DNA of 64,000 nucleotides from Diphasiastrum complanatum (Eukaryota; Streptophyta; Lycopodiopsida; Lycopodiales; Lycopodiaceae), in NCBI GenBank assembly GCA_029204225.1, contig CM055099.1, positions 63,378,142 to 63,442,141 on the forward strand, read 5' to 3'. A program made the translations under genes and the position numbers. The stretch's first letter is position 1. Every line of letters starts with the position of its first letter. The notes beneath the pieces were generated by a model. The model did not search any database, had not been told where the DNA came from, and worked only from the letters and a program-made list of their open reading frames with translations. Below are positions 43,001 through 51,903 of the stretch, piece after piece.

Positions 43001-44189
43001 ATGAGCCACTCCAGGTTAATTACAGTGAAACTTTTTCGTTGCCTTTTAGACTAATCAGGTCCGTAAAGCAGAGTAAGAGGTTTAATTTGCAATTAAGATC
43101 TCACCAATCCACCACCAACAATATCGATGTTGTACAGTTCTTGAGAGTCTCCCATGTTAAATTGGAAAAGATAATCATGAAAAATTTTGCTAAGGAATTA
43201 GCAGGCACAGTCCAGTTGATGTGTGATATACAAATGGCCTTGTCTTTTATATTGTGAAAGTTGTAAGTTCTGTTTGTGGACTTCTGCATTATGGCGGAAG
43301 TTTTCTGGTAAACAATTTTAAAGTTTTTTTGTAATGCATCGATTAACTCCAGCATGATTGATTGCGCATTGGGTATAATAATGTGGACGAGCATGTACAT
43401 GAGTTATGCTTGCATTGCCCATCATAACACCTGGGTAGGAACTTTGGTAGATTGATTTGTCAAGACTTGTGCCAGATTGCAAGCTATAAAGGCTCAGATA
43501 CACAGGGTGCTATGGAAAAACTTAGAAGAATATTATGCATCTAGTTTTTGGAAGATTCTCTGATGGGAAAATTTTTATTGAAAGTTGAGCAGTATAAATT
43601 CCACCCTTAGGCAAATCCAAGGAAGCTCCATTAGTTGAGGTAGCCTTACATTTTTGAGTATCTTAGCAACTGCTTTAAAAGCCTGTTTTCTACTGGAATG
43701 CATTATCTGGCAGATAGTGGCACTTAATGACCTTATAATCTTATGGTGTTGGTTGTACCACTTTTTTGTGCCAATTATGCCTTTTGGTTCTTCAGATTTC
43801 ACAATCAATTTTGTAGCTGACAGATGTAAATTCAATATAATGCCTGTCTATGTTTTACGTATGTTATTCATAGGCAATGATGAAAGATCAGTTTGCCAAT
43901 TACGTTGTGCAAAAGGTCTTGGAGACGTGTGATGATCAGCAGCGCGAGCTGCTACTTTCTCGTATTAGGGTGCACCTACATGCTCTTAAAAAGTACACTT
44001 ATGGGAAACATATTGTTGCACGGGTAGAGAAACTTCTTGCTTCAGGAGGTGCGTATTTCATGGGCAGCTGTGTGACCTTTGCAGAGCCAGTCAAGTAGAT
44101 ATTCTTAAAATTAATTTTTTTTTGCGTTTTTTGTTTGTTGCCATGCAGAAAGGAGAAGTGCAGCTCAGATTGCTCAAACACCAGCCTAA
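21236..44189 (+). CDS. Pumilio-family RNA-binding protein, nine coding exons
   Basis: This is a cytoplasmic PUF protein that binds UGUA-containing elements in 3' UTRs and, in this family, represses translation and recruits deadenylation. Exons: 21236-21922, 22522-23978, 24077-24218, 24526-24633, 30091-30303, 30471-30581, 42820-43014, 43874-44048, 44149-44189. All have GT/AG borders and matching phases, giving about 1042 residues. Residues 1-700 are the plant N-terminal (NABP-like) region with [14 protein letters not shown], a [21 protein letters not shown] block and a Gln-rich stretch (about 377-415). Residues about 700-1042 are the Pumilio homology domain. Recognition residues of repeats 1-8 are S/R/Q, N/Y/Q, C/R/Q, N/H/Q, C/R/Q, N/Y/Q, S/N/E, N/Y/Q, predicting UGUAUAUA. 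It belongs to the clade of Arabidopsis APUM1-6. The frame is intact. Confidence 0.93.
22161..22240 (+). repeat. tRNA-derived SINE fragment in intron 1
   Basis: A polymerase III box A (TGGCTCAATTGG, 22170-22181) and box B (GTTCGAGCC, 22215-22223) lie at tRNA-like spacing, but no cloverleaf forms. A related piece lies on the - strand near 49.95 kb. Confidence 0.55.
22522..23978 (+). CDS. Pumilio exon 2
   Basis: 1457 bases, starting [13 protein letters not shown] after a TTATTCAG acceptor and ending in phase 2 before GTTTGA. It encodes the rest of the N-terminal region: Ser/Thr-Pro-rich repeats, the Gln-rich segment, an Ala/Tyr/Met-rich stretch ([12 protein letters not shown]) and the lead-in to the RNA-binding domain ([12 protein letters not shown]). 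Confidence 0.9.
24077..24218 (+). CDS. Pumilio exon 3, repeat 1 and start of repeat 2
   Basis: It completes the Ser codon from exon 2 and encodes [16 protein letters not shown] (repeat 1, S721/R722/Q725, adenine-type) and [10 protein letters not shown] (repeat 2, uracil-type). It ends phase 0. Confidence 0.9.
24526..24633 (+). CDS. Pumilio exon 4, repeat 3
   Basis: 36 codons, [20 protein letters not shown] to MYGCRVIQK, phase 0 at both ends. The CR..Q residues of repeat 3 specify adenine. Confidence 0.9.
24841..24897. other. GC-rich island in intron 4
   Basis: A run including GCTGCGCGCGCGCCC and GGCCGCGGCCGTGCACGGGC stands out from the AT-rich intron. No gene assigned. Confidence 0.5.
24940..25405 (-). 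pseudogene. Decayed gypsy reverse transcriptase fragment
   Basis: On the - strand [17 protein letters not shown] resembles the gypsy RT motif seen at 17.0 kb (the shared DNA includes GAGCACCCCATGGTGAC), followed by [17 protein letters not shown] and a RWG-containing stretch like the LDLRWGYxQ region. There are many stops. Assignment rests mainly on the first motif. Confidence 0.45.
25443..25514. repeat. Nested palindrome in intron 4
   Basis: The outer arms GTACGGTTCACCACGGTTCC (25443-25462) and GGAACCACGGTGAACCGTAC (25495-25514) are inverted with two mismatches. The middle holds a perfect 18-bp palindrome GAGAACCGTACGGTTCTC (25477-25494). Confidence 0.8.
25520..26860. other. Intron 4, nothing recognised
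   Basis: AT-rich and without recognisable coding motifs. A CACACGTGTG palindrome occurs near 25950. Confidence 0.4.
26868..27190 (+). pseudogene. LINE reverse transcriptase fragment
   Basis: [18 protein letters not shown] matches the non-LTR RT motif CPLSPLLFxLYIxELE. After a break, [20 protein letters not shown] and [18 protein letters not shown] match the YADD catalytic region and what follows it (Tyr replaced by Cys). Stops interrupt it. It is the RT middle of a LINE sitting in Pumilio intron 4. Confidence 0.65.
27300..30090. other. Rest of intron 4, nothing recognised
   Basis: No coding signal. CTTTGTAGGAGACTCTAT near 28570 recurs in near-identical form at about 35100, suggesting an unnamed dispersed repeat. 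Confidence 0.35.
30091..30303 (+). CDS. Pumilio exon 5, repeats 4 and 5
   Basis: 71 codons from [32 protein letters not shown] is repeat 4 (NH..Q, uracil) and PYGCRVIQ begins repeat 5 (CR..Q, adenine). Phase 0 at both ends. Confidence 0.9.
30471..30581 (+). CDS. Pumilio exon 6, repeat 6
   Basis: 37 codons, [20 protein letters not shown] to [12 protein letters not shown] of repeat 6 specifies uracil. It is followed by a 12.2-kb intron. Confidence 0.9.
30968..31018. repeat. (GA)n microsatellite
   Basis: About 25 GA units immediately abut the terminus of the inverted gypsy LTR. Confidence 0.95.
31019..31488 (-). repeat. Ty3/gypsy 3' LTR in reverse orientation
   Basis: 470 bp. On the - strand it starts TGTTATGACTCAGTC and ends ...TGTTCA, and is preceded (31489-31505) by a purine-rich tract AGAAGAGGGAAGGA. 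A 5'-truncated copy of the same LTR lies in + orientation at 40295-40738. Confidence 0.85.
31507..32700 (-). pseudogene. Gypsy chromovirus integrase with chromodomain
   Basis: On the - strand the integrase core is [20 protein letters not shown] (from 32531) with all three catalytic residues visible: D in VVVDRFSK, D in [10 protein letters not shown] in [10 protein letters not shown]. The integrase C-terminus follows (32031-31744, [30 protein letters not shown]). Then comes a chromodomain ([31 protein letters not shown]) that ends just before the polypurine tract. A frameshift near 32065 and a TGA at 31741 break the frame. It adjoins the 3' LTR in normal order, so the end of a chromovirus is preserved. 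RT and gag are missing on this side. Confidence 0.88.
32700..33620 (-). pseudogene. Copia gag-protease fragment
   Basis: On the - strand: gag [16 protein letters not shown] (sequence at 33540) with [11 protein letters not shown], a lysine-rich linker, a knuckle remnant [11 protein letters not shown] (first Cys lost), protease [14 protein letters not shown] (33000-33020), then [19 protein letters not shown]. It ends at the gypsy fragment. Gag resembles that of the + strand copia at 37 kb ([14 protein letters not shown]). Confidence 0.75.
33580..34150 (-). pseudogene. hAT transposase DUF659 fragment
   Basis: Read from 34150 on the - strand: [54 protein letters not shown], then [20 protein letters not shown] and [18 protein letters not shown]. 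These are the successive blocks of the DUF659 region of plant hAT transposases. Stops and frameshifts are present. It ends at the junction with the copia gag. Confidence 0.8.
34150..34590 (+). pseudogene. hAT transposase BED zinc-finger fragment, head-to-head
   Basis: On the + strand: [10 protein letters not shown], then [20 protein letters not shown] with Cx2C and a following His and Cys ([16 protein letters not shown]). This is the N-terminal BED-type finger of plant hAT transposases, which should lie upstream of DUF659 on the same strand. Here it abuts the DUF659 fragment in the opposite orientation. Confidence 0.75.
34590..35500. other. Intron 6 spacer, possible LTR trace
   Basis: CCCAGCTGCAAATCT is repeated at about 34637 and 34688, and GAACGCG/CGTTCCC inverted words cluster at 34880-34990. 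TTGGTATCAAAGT at about 35263 resembles a primer-binding site, so the preceding 200 bp may be an LTR end. No coding motifs. Confidence 0.3.
35502..35668. repeat. 83-bp tandem duplication
   Basis: Two copies of a segment starting CTCCAACTTTTAAATGAC (35502-35584 and 35585-35667) differ at only two or three positions. The second copy abuts the LINE remnant. Confidence 0.9.
35668..36500 (+). pseudogene. LINE ORF1 end and endonuclease fragment
   Basis: 35668-36000 reads [19 protein letters not shown] and [14 protein letters not shown], the C-terminal region of L1-type ORF1. From 36300, [20 protein letters not shown] and [13 protein letters not shown] match the apurinic-type endonuclease of LINEs. 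RT is missing. The frames are broken between the two parts. Confidence 0.6.
36640..36940 (+). repeat. Degenerate short repeats in copia leader
   Basis: ACTTCTGAGG, GGACCTGGTGCAGGC and GGCAGACCTGATGCAGG-like words recur about every 30-45 bases in the leader before the copia gag. Order and spacing are irregular. Confidence 0.6.
37009..38976 (+). pseudogene. Copia gag-protease-integrase in Pumilio intron 6
   Basis: Gag begins [24 protein letters not shown] at 37336 breaks it, then the frame continues to 38976. The zinc knuckle reads [14 protein letters not shown], with the His replaced by Asp. The protease site is [12 protein letters not shown]. Integrase shows [14 protein letters not shown] (first zinc His replaced by Cys), [11 protein letters not shown], and all catalytic parts: [32 protein letters not shown] follows at 38974. 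The copy is fairly young (few stops) but disabled. It lies in the same direction as Pumilio. Confidence 0.88.
38977..40294 (+). pseudogene. Copia RT and RNase H remnant, internally deleted
   Basis: The integrase C-terminus ([31 protein letters not shown]) continues to about 39540. A deletion then removes the RT N-terminus, joining to [21 protein letters not shown] frameshift follows, then [46 protein letters not shown] and RNase H up to [16 protein letters not shown]. At about 40294 RNase H is cut in SWYSQ and gypsy LTR sequence starts. Confidence 0.85.
40295..40755 (+). repeat. Truncated gypsy 5' LTR with primer-binding site
   Basis: It starts at CCTCGGCATGACCGG, lacking about 30 bases of the LTR start, and ends GTTGTTCA (40738). 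It is followed by TGGTATCAGAGCC (40743-40755), the tRNA-Met primer site. It is the inverted counterpart of 31019-31488. Confidence 0.85.
41519..42232 (+). pseudogene. Ty3/gypsy gag, truncated
   Basis: 237 residues from [17 protein letters not shown] Pro/Ser-rich N-terminus precedes a retrotransposon gag domain ([59 protein letters not shown]). A stop at 42230 ends it, with decayed gag for about 150 bases more. No zinc knuckle, protease or polymerase follows. The leader 40756-41518 is non-coding. Most likely it is the 5' end of the chromovirus family whose 3' end lies at 31-32.7 kb. Confidence 0.8.
42390..42819. other. Intron 6, 3' part
   Basis: No repeat or coding motif recognised. The branch region and T-rich tract lead to the acceptor TGTTAACAG. 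Confidence 0.4.
42820..43014 (+). CDS. Pumilio exon 7, repeat 7
   Basis: 65 codons, [20 protein letters not shown] to [20 protein letters not shown] carries SN..E, the guanine-specifying set of repeat 7. Phase 0 at both ends. Confidence 0.9.
43874..44048 (+). CDS. Pumilio exon 8, repeat 8
   Basis: [20 protein letters not shown] gives repeat 8 (NY..Q, uracil), then the C-terminal capping helices ([19 protein letters not shown]). It ends in phase 1 before GTGCGT. Intron 7 (43015-43873) before it shows nothing recognisable. Confidence 0.9.
44149..44189 (+). CDS. Pumilio exon 9 and stop
   Basis: It completes a Glu codon and adds [12 protein letters not shown], then TAA (44187-44189). A further donor (GTGAGT at 44198) and an acceptor (TTTCAG, exon from 44326) suggest a 3' UTR intron starting 8 bases after the stop. 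Confidence 0.85.
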
Positions 44190-44325
44190 CTTCAATGGTG
44201 AGTTCTTGGCTGGAGTTGAGTTTCAATCATTGTAAAAGGAAACCTGGAAAAGTGAAATCAGGTTTCTTTTTTCCTTATCTGTGAATTTCAAAATCTTTTT
44301 TCAATCCTTTAATCCTTGATTTCAG

Positions 44326-47300
44326 GTAGTTTTACCTGCAAACATGCTTATGAAGCAAAAGACTATGGCAGGTCAAGCTCTGAATCTATCTATTTGAAAC
44401 CATTTGGAAGTCTTCTTCTTCTAAATTTGAGTTGGAATCAGCAAGCATGCCCACAATTTGAGCAGCTCGTCATTGACAAGGTTGACTTTATTATTCTTTT
44501 GGTATTTCATAAATAGGCTTCTCTGTTGCAAATTCAACTACTCATACATGTGAATGTTCTGCAAAAAAAGCTGTTCATACATTAGGTCTTCCTCAGTGGC
44601 CACCAAGTTCCCTGTTGTACAGAACTCAACTGCGTAGTTGTGCGAACAGTTGTCAAAGCCTACATTTCTCTGCAAGTTGATTGGATGTTGGCTTGTTCTT
44701 AGGGAGTGCATCTGTTTTAGGCATATAAACTGTACAGACGGCCTATAAACTGTACAGATGGCCTATTTATTCAGTGACATTTTGGCTTCCATCTTTACCG
44801 AATCATGCAGATGTGCAGTTCGTTTGGATTTGTTTTTCATAGCATCTGAAATAATTGTTGTCCTATTGTTAACATTCATAATTGTATTCATTGGATGGGA
44901 ACTTAGCTGCGATATAGCAGAATGTCATTCATGGAAACATTACTGGGTTACAACATTCACAGAAACTTCACAGGTTGCAATTGTAACTTATTTACTGATG
45001 AGTTCTTAAGGAGTGCAGTGTCCTTTCCAAAGACCTTAAGTGACTAGCAAAAGCTTCACTTTTTCATCATTTAGCTTTCTCTAGAGTGCAGGAGCATTTT
45101 ATTTATGATTTCAGATCTATTTGAACTTCATGTAGCAAGTAGCTCTCATGGTAATTTGTGTTTCTGAATAGTTGTATATCTAACTGATCAGTCAAAGTTT
45201 TCATGTTTTATTTAGAAGAAACAACCTAGATTGGAGTGATTCCAGTTTTGAAATATAAAGCTTGTTTTGTGTGGTGTTCTGATAATTATGTAAAGCCATG
45301 TTTGAGTATGTGCATTGCCTAAAAAGAGCTCAATGTTTATTGTACTGTAAACCCACTTAATAACCGAAAGTTTTGCTGGTCGTACAAGAGGAAAATCATA
45401 GTCAAAGAGTTAGTAGTTATGCTGGGTGATGCCGAATATATTTTTGGATGTGCCTGTAGGGAGACTACCTAGACTTCTCTTTCGGGTGTGTTCCACAATG
45501 CTCCTTTCTCCCTCATGTTTGTTTTTTTCTTTTTCTTTTTCCCTTTTGATTGAACCATTATTCAATACTAGAGTACAAGAAATGACACAATCCAATTGAG
45601 TTGCATGGCTGAAACCATAGGTTGCTCCCAAATATTGTCTTCTCCGTAGATCCCTGAGTGGCATTCCAGTCAAATGAATACTTGTTCACTTTTATGTGCA
45701 TTTTTAATTCAATAATGGGTTGTATCCAGCTATGCTACTGCACCCCCAACACCATATCAAACTTTGTAAACACCATCGCACAAAGATACGCCCTTGATTA
45801 TTGCCAAACTCAGCACAGTACTTCCAGCCAGAATTGACTGTTTGTAGTTGAAGCTTTTTCATGATTGTAACATTAATAAAGCTGTGTGAGGAATCTGTGT
45901 CAAAGAAAAATCATGAAACTCCAACCTGCCACAACTCCCTTTGCCATGATCAAACCAGGCTCATTGGCCACATAGCCCCTATATGCATAGTGCAAAAGCT
46001 GGCACTTTTGTACATTCATGTTCGGATTTACCTTAACCTGTCGTAGTCATGACTTTATTATCGTTTGGTGTCTCCTGCACCTGCATTACCACCCGTGCCT
46101 TTGGACTTGTATAATTGAAAGTGACTAGGCCTACCACATTGGCTTTTGGTTTTTCTAGAACTACAACCTCTTGTATCAAAAAAATTTGCTCACTCGAAAC
46201 ATGTCCCTTTCAATTTTCAATCTTTGGACCAAAAACGATATTGAAACTTTCTTTTATTTGATTTACTCTATGTCATTGACTTATGACCTCTTTGATCGTC
46301 ATTGATGGTTGCAAGCTCAATACCATCATCAAGATTTATAGGTTCAATTGTATTAATCACATGCCAATAGTAAAACAAAGTCCTTTTATAAGTTTAAACA
46401 CTTTGCCTTTACATTTATAAATGTAAATGCTTTTCTTCAAAATCTCAAATGCAGATCTATTTAAAACAAAGTCCAAAAATGCAAAAGGATCCTATACAAT
46501 TCATATAAATCTTGAAAACACTTGACCGCTTACAATACAAACCATACCACTCGTCTTGTACAAATGAGTTTCCTAGGCTTGTCCCAACTAGCCTCAAGTT
46601 TTTGTCAACAACAACCACCAAAAAAGCGGTCGAGCATCAAGAATCAAAAACAAATCTAGCCTTCAAATGTATTTGGGATTAACACTCTTGCAAGCACCCT
46701 CGTGCCCTCATGCCTTACCATGAAGCTATGCATGAAACACTAATGCAAAGCTGTTTTTGTACATAAAAAGAATTCATGCAAAACAACAAATTATCATATC
46801 TTTCCAGTAATACCCTTGATTCACATTCTTAAAAAACTAAATTCATCAAACATGCACGTGAATTTCTATAAGTCGGCAAAACATGCAAACTTTTTGAAAA
46901 AAAATGCCATTACTAGAACCATGTTTCCTTTAAATTCATTTAATTGTTATGCCACCAATATGATGTAATTACATAATGGAAAGATACTATATGCTTTGAT
47001 GGCAATATAACAACCTTGTGGATAGAAAGCTTAACTAATCGAGGAGTAAATGATGCATCCAAGACACATTTCTTGCAACCCAATGAAACATGGAATGCCA
47101 TGTAATCCAAACACTTAGAAATAAAGGGTGGCCATTCGCATTTAAAAATTGTTGCTCAAATGGTCTTACAAGCGAGAGAGTGAGCCCAATATTTTTGACA
47201 GTTATTGCTACTTTTTGTCCTAGTTGTGATGTTTGTAATGTTATCCCATATCTTTAGTGGATTGGTTGATGCTAGAAAAATCTATTTCTCAAGAATTTAA

Positions 47301-47707
47301 GTGAAATTGACCACTAGAAATTCCAATGGATCTCACTCTAGTTTATGAACTCAATTTTGGCCCTATTCTAGACAACTTTGAAGGTTTTGATCTTAGCCCT
47401 CAGACTCTCACTTATGAGATGGACTAGAAACTAATTCAATTTCAATAACCAACTGGCCAATTCTATCTCAAAATTGGCGATTTTTGGTCACCTTAAGCAT
47501 AAATTGCTTGCCCTAAGAATATGACTTAGTCTCTAGTCCAGCACACTTCCACATGTGTGGCGAGGACTTTTGAAGCCTCTATCCATAGGTGAAGTCAAAA
47601 AACTAATGCTATCACTCTTGACATACTTGCCACATTGAAACTAGATTATTAGCACTCAAATTTTGCTAATTTATGACTAGTTTTGAATTATACATCTCTT
47701 GTACAAG
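44326..47707. other. Downstream of Pumilio, no gene recognised
   Basis: It holds the probable remaining Pumilio 3' UTR, a small duplication at 44720-44765 (ATAAACTGTACAGA, twice, 21-bp spacing) and AT-rich sequence. 46100-47700 may be the decayed interior of a - strand retroelement, given the primer-site-like sequence that follows, but no gag is left. Confidence 0.4.
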
Positions 47708-48560
47708 GCTCTAATACCATGTTTAAAAACTCATTAATGAGGACCTTGAATGGATTCTATCAACCACAAGAGTGATTGATTGCATTACTATCTTCATTTC
47801 TATCGATCTTCAAAGCGAGAAATGAAACAATCTTGACATGTAAGCAAGAGCAATCAAACATGAGTGTATTGGATCAAAGGGGACTTCACACGTGTGAAGT
47901 ACAGCCTCTGGTACGGCCTGAAAATAGAAAAAAAGTTACACTAACTTTTGATAGCATTTTACGTAAACAAATTGCAAGCATTAGAGAGAAGACTCAAGAT
48001 TAGACCACAAAATCACCAAAAACTCCTTAGTGATTTCACTCTCAAAGATGTATGTTCAAATGAGCTTTCTCCCCTAGTAGTTGGGCTTTCAAATTCAGTT
48101 CTACTAATCACACGCGTCAACATGGCCCTTGCATCCAACAGTCACGCTTATCCATTTTGAGAGGAATCTTAGATTCTCATGGAGGGTGGCAAATGCTTCC
48201 AAAATGTTCTTACATTTTAGGGGCTTGATTTGTAGCTTATGAACATCAAATAAATAGAATCTAAACATGATTTAGATTCCGTCTAATCTTCATCTAGCTA
48301 TGTACATGTGGCCTAGACACATGGTCATCCAATATGATGCGGCCAAGTGGTCAAAATCTATGGGCTAGAATTTTGACTATTTTCCATAGATCCTAGATTC
48401 TAGGTAATTTGGCCAAATGAGCAATCTAATACATAAGACTTGGATCTTACTAGGCTAGGCCTATACTTCACATGTGGGAACAAGCTCCACATGTGTGGGA
48501 TCAGGCTATTTACATAATTACATGGTTAATCAAGCTAATATTTGCAAATTTTCATAGTCT
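47708..48560 (-). repeat. Probable - strand LTR with primer-binding site
   Basis: On the - strand ATGGTATTAGAGC (47708-47720) is a classic plant primer-site variant. Sequence from TGTTTAAAAACTC (47720) would be the LTR. It contains an 18-bp perfect palindrome ACTTCACACGTGTGAAGT (47883-47900) and CACATGTGG words, like the copia LTRs at 1.7-6.8 kb. The right border is a guess. Confidence 0.45.
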
Positions 48561-49429
48561 TGTAAACTATGATCAACTAAATAAAGATCATATCATTGAC
48601 CTATGTCCAAAATAAAGTGCAACTAAGTATCCACGACTTTAAAATAGAAGCACCATAGGCTAAGTCAACCAATCCAAGAGGAGACCAAGAAACTAAATCA
48701 AAAGGTATGGTGAGCTTGTATACATATATTGCAATCTTCTTCAAATGAAACAAAAAGAATGAATTTTTTTTTTTGTCATGGTTATGAAAATATATCAATC
48801 ACGCCAATTGCTTCCTTTTACTTAAGCCATAGACTCTTTATAAATCCCTTCCACTAAGTGATCCAATTGCAATATATCATATGCTCTTGCCATATGCACT
48901 TTAGGTTTTGTATGATCATACTATCTAATACATTAAGATGACCACACTTCCTCCATAAACTAACCAATTTAGGAGGGTTTGCAATTCTTTTCTGAACTTT
49001 ACTAGAACTCTTACAAAAAAAGTTATTCTTACAAAAAAAAGCTATCGCAAAAGAAATTTGTGTGGAAGAATCCACATAAGAGACTAAATTATAGTGAAAA
49101 TATTTTATAAGAATATTGGAAGACGGGAAAGGCTATTGGACGTATCTAGTTGGAGTTTACAAGACCTTAATGGGTCATTGATGTAATAAGCTCTATTCAG
49201 TTGCTTGTTAAAGAGATCAAACTATGGACCAAGAAATATTTTGCTACAAAAGAAACTCAAGATAGTGTTGTAATGAGTTGAATTAAGGAGTTCTTAAGCT
49301 TGCATTACAGAAAATTAGAGCCCGACGAGGGCCTTTGAAAAAGCTGCCCATTGTCTTTTACTATTATGCTATATATGTAAAGTAGTTCTTAGCTCCATCA
49401 TTCATGAATATGTTAGTTACACAACAATT

Positions 49430-49434
<5 letters not shown>
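48561..49434. other. Intergenic, nothing recognised
   Basis: AT-rich, with no coding or structural signal I can name. Confidence 0.35.

Positions 49435-49492
<58 letters not shown>
49435..49492. repeat. (CT)n microsatellite
   Basis: About 28 CT units. Confidence 0.95.
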
Positions 49493-49497
<5 letters not shown>

Positions 49498-49934
49498 GAT
49501 TTCTCTCATTCCTTGCAAGGACATACTAAGTAGTGTATAGACTTATACAAGTTCATAGAGTGCAACTCATATCACAATGTATCAATAAGCATCATATTCT
49601 AATGCTCTTCCCAACATTGACATGAATTGATTGAAGCTTTGAAAATGGGTGACTACTTAAGTTCATTCATAGATAAAGACAAATACAAATAGGAGCAAGA
49701 CTCGGTTTCTTCGATCCCAACATTAAGAAGCCATTTTTCAAGTTTCCAATGCTGCCCACCATCTGACTAGAATGGGTAAGGCATGTGTTTTGAAGTCTTC
49801 CCAATCCTTCATACACAATTTTTCTGCCCGTAGAAATGCATTTTCAATTTAGCCTTTGCAATTGAAAGGTAATTAACCTTGTCGTCCTTATAGCACCCTT
49901 CAAATTGTGTGAAATTCTTAATAATGCATTTTGG

Positions 49935-50010
49935 TTTTTTTTAAGGGGGGGCTTGAACCTAGGATCAAAAAAACTTTGGGACGACACTTCTCTCCAATGA
50001 GGGAAAATGA
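49935..50010 (-). repeat. tRNA-derived SINE fragment
   Basis: On the - strand, CCCAAAG...GATCCTAGGTTCAAGCCCC matches the intron 1 SINE (CCAAAG...GGTCTCAAGTTCGAGCCTCCCC), including a box B. Box A is weak (CCCTCATTGGAGAG). Confidence 0.45.
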
Positions 50011-51903
50011 TGATATTATAAGGACTAGATATTCACACAAGTGCTAGATTGTTAGATCATTTGTTTAACTTAACAAAATATCTTGGAAGGTGTCGGAGAC
50101 AACTATCAAGAGTGCAAATAGTTAGGCACCTAAGACAAGCATGCATTCTTTGACAGATATTATGCATTAATTATGGAAGAGTATCAAATAAAGAAAGAGA
50201 GATAAAAAAACCAAAGCAATCAAACATTAGCCATGCACATAGATAATACAAAATTTGTAAATTGTAACTATTGTAATACAACAATTAGATCACAACTTGA
50301 CATATTCGACGACATGAATGTTGATGCATTGAGCATAAACAAAAAATTTCAAAAACTTTGAATCTCTTGCATCACCATGATATACACCTATACTTCCAAC
50401 AAGTAACAACTACATATTCCAAACAATCGGGTCACGTATGGACAAACATACAAAATTCAAAAAATTTATCTAGATCTACATATGCTTATTGGTCACATCA
50501 TTCGCCAATATATCACATGTGTGGTAAACAAAAACCAATAATGTTATTATATCACCTCAAACACTATGTTATCAAATAAGAAACTGAACATGTAATTTAT
50601 TTCCATGCTCTCATTTTTTCGATAAGACAAATTTAAAAAACTTTAATAAAGTGCAGTTTAGCACATTGCAAAGGCAGGCCTGTGGCTTGCCACAATGCAC
50701 TTGTTTTTAATGTTACTTTTGCCATGAACTTTTTTTTTCATGCACATTTCAGCATCCCGCAGGTGCATCCGTGCATGTACTTAATTTTGAAAAAAGAAAG
50801 GGGAGACATATATTCCAGGCCATTGAGGAGGGTTCCTTTCCTTTATAAAAAAAGGAAAAATTAACATTATGGTAGGTAAATTGCAGCGTTTTCAGTGAAT
50901 AACCTTACATGTAGCTCTTTCCATGCTAGTGAAGATGAGAGCACCAAAGACAGCTCACATATTCATCCTATGTTATGAAACACATTGGAAACTTGGGTTC
51001 AATGCTATGCCTTGTTTAATTACAAGTAATTGTCTTTCCATGTGAAATCTTTTGCTTGACCACCAATGTTATCAGCTTCATCATTTTGAAGAGAATTGAC
51101 ATACCTGACATACTTTAAGCATAATTTTCCTGCATAACATTTGCAAAGCCAAGAATTCTGTGGTTTGTAAATTATTCTGATTTCCTTTCTTACTTTCCCA
51201 TTGCACAGTAGCATGTAAATGGCTTCATCAGCAATTCTGTTAACAGATTTAGATCTTTGCTGCACATTTATACATACTTACAGTCACAGGTTCAAGATTT
51301 AAAAAGAGTCTGTTAACAGATATAGATACGTAGTCACTGGTCAAGATTTAAAAAGAGTTAATATTAGTTTCTCATTTCTAACAATGTTTGACATAATCCT
51401 ACAAATATCTTAGAGCTCAATGGATGCTCCATGCTATGATCATAGAGGGACCAAGAAATAGGGATTTAGTACATCTTGCCACATATAAGCTGCTCACAGA
51501 GCGATTGTAGCATGGAAATGTAAGAGAATAGGATAGATGCTACATGGGTCTGTGGAAATATCAAGAGCAGCTTAATTTGGATCATTGTATGGGCATTCAT
51601 GTAACTAGCAAGCTCTGAACCTTTGGCATAGGCAGCAGATAACAGGAAGAAAAAGTTGGGAGATAGAATGACTTAAACCAATACTGCCACTGCTATTACA
51701 GGAGCTCCTTCAAGATTTCATCTCCTTAGTCCTGGACTTCACAACCCATGAGATGCAAGCAACCTCTTTTCTAAGCCTCTTCAGTGAGGCAGAGCCGCCA
51801 TCTTACTTTGGAAAACACTGCACTTTTGCAGTTTTTTGTGCCAAGTCCCAGTTCTTGAGGCCGTTTTGAAGAAGGCATCTGTGCTGGTAATGCTTCAGAA
51901 GCA
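50011..51903. other. Intergenic, 3' side of ERF
   Basis: No gene recognised. A direct duplication (51236-51308 and 51309-51357) shares TCTGTTAACAGAT and TCAAGATTTAAAAAGAG. The ERF 3' UTR must lie in the last few hundred bases. Confidence 0.4.
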
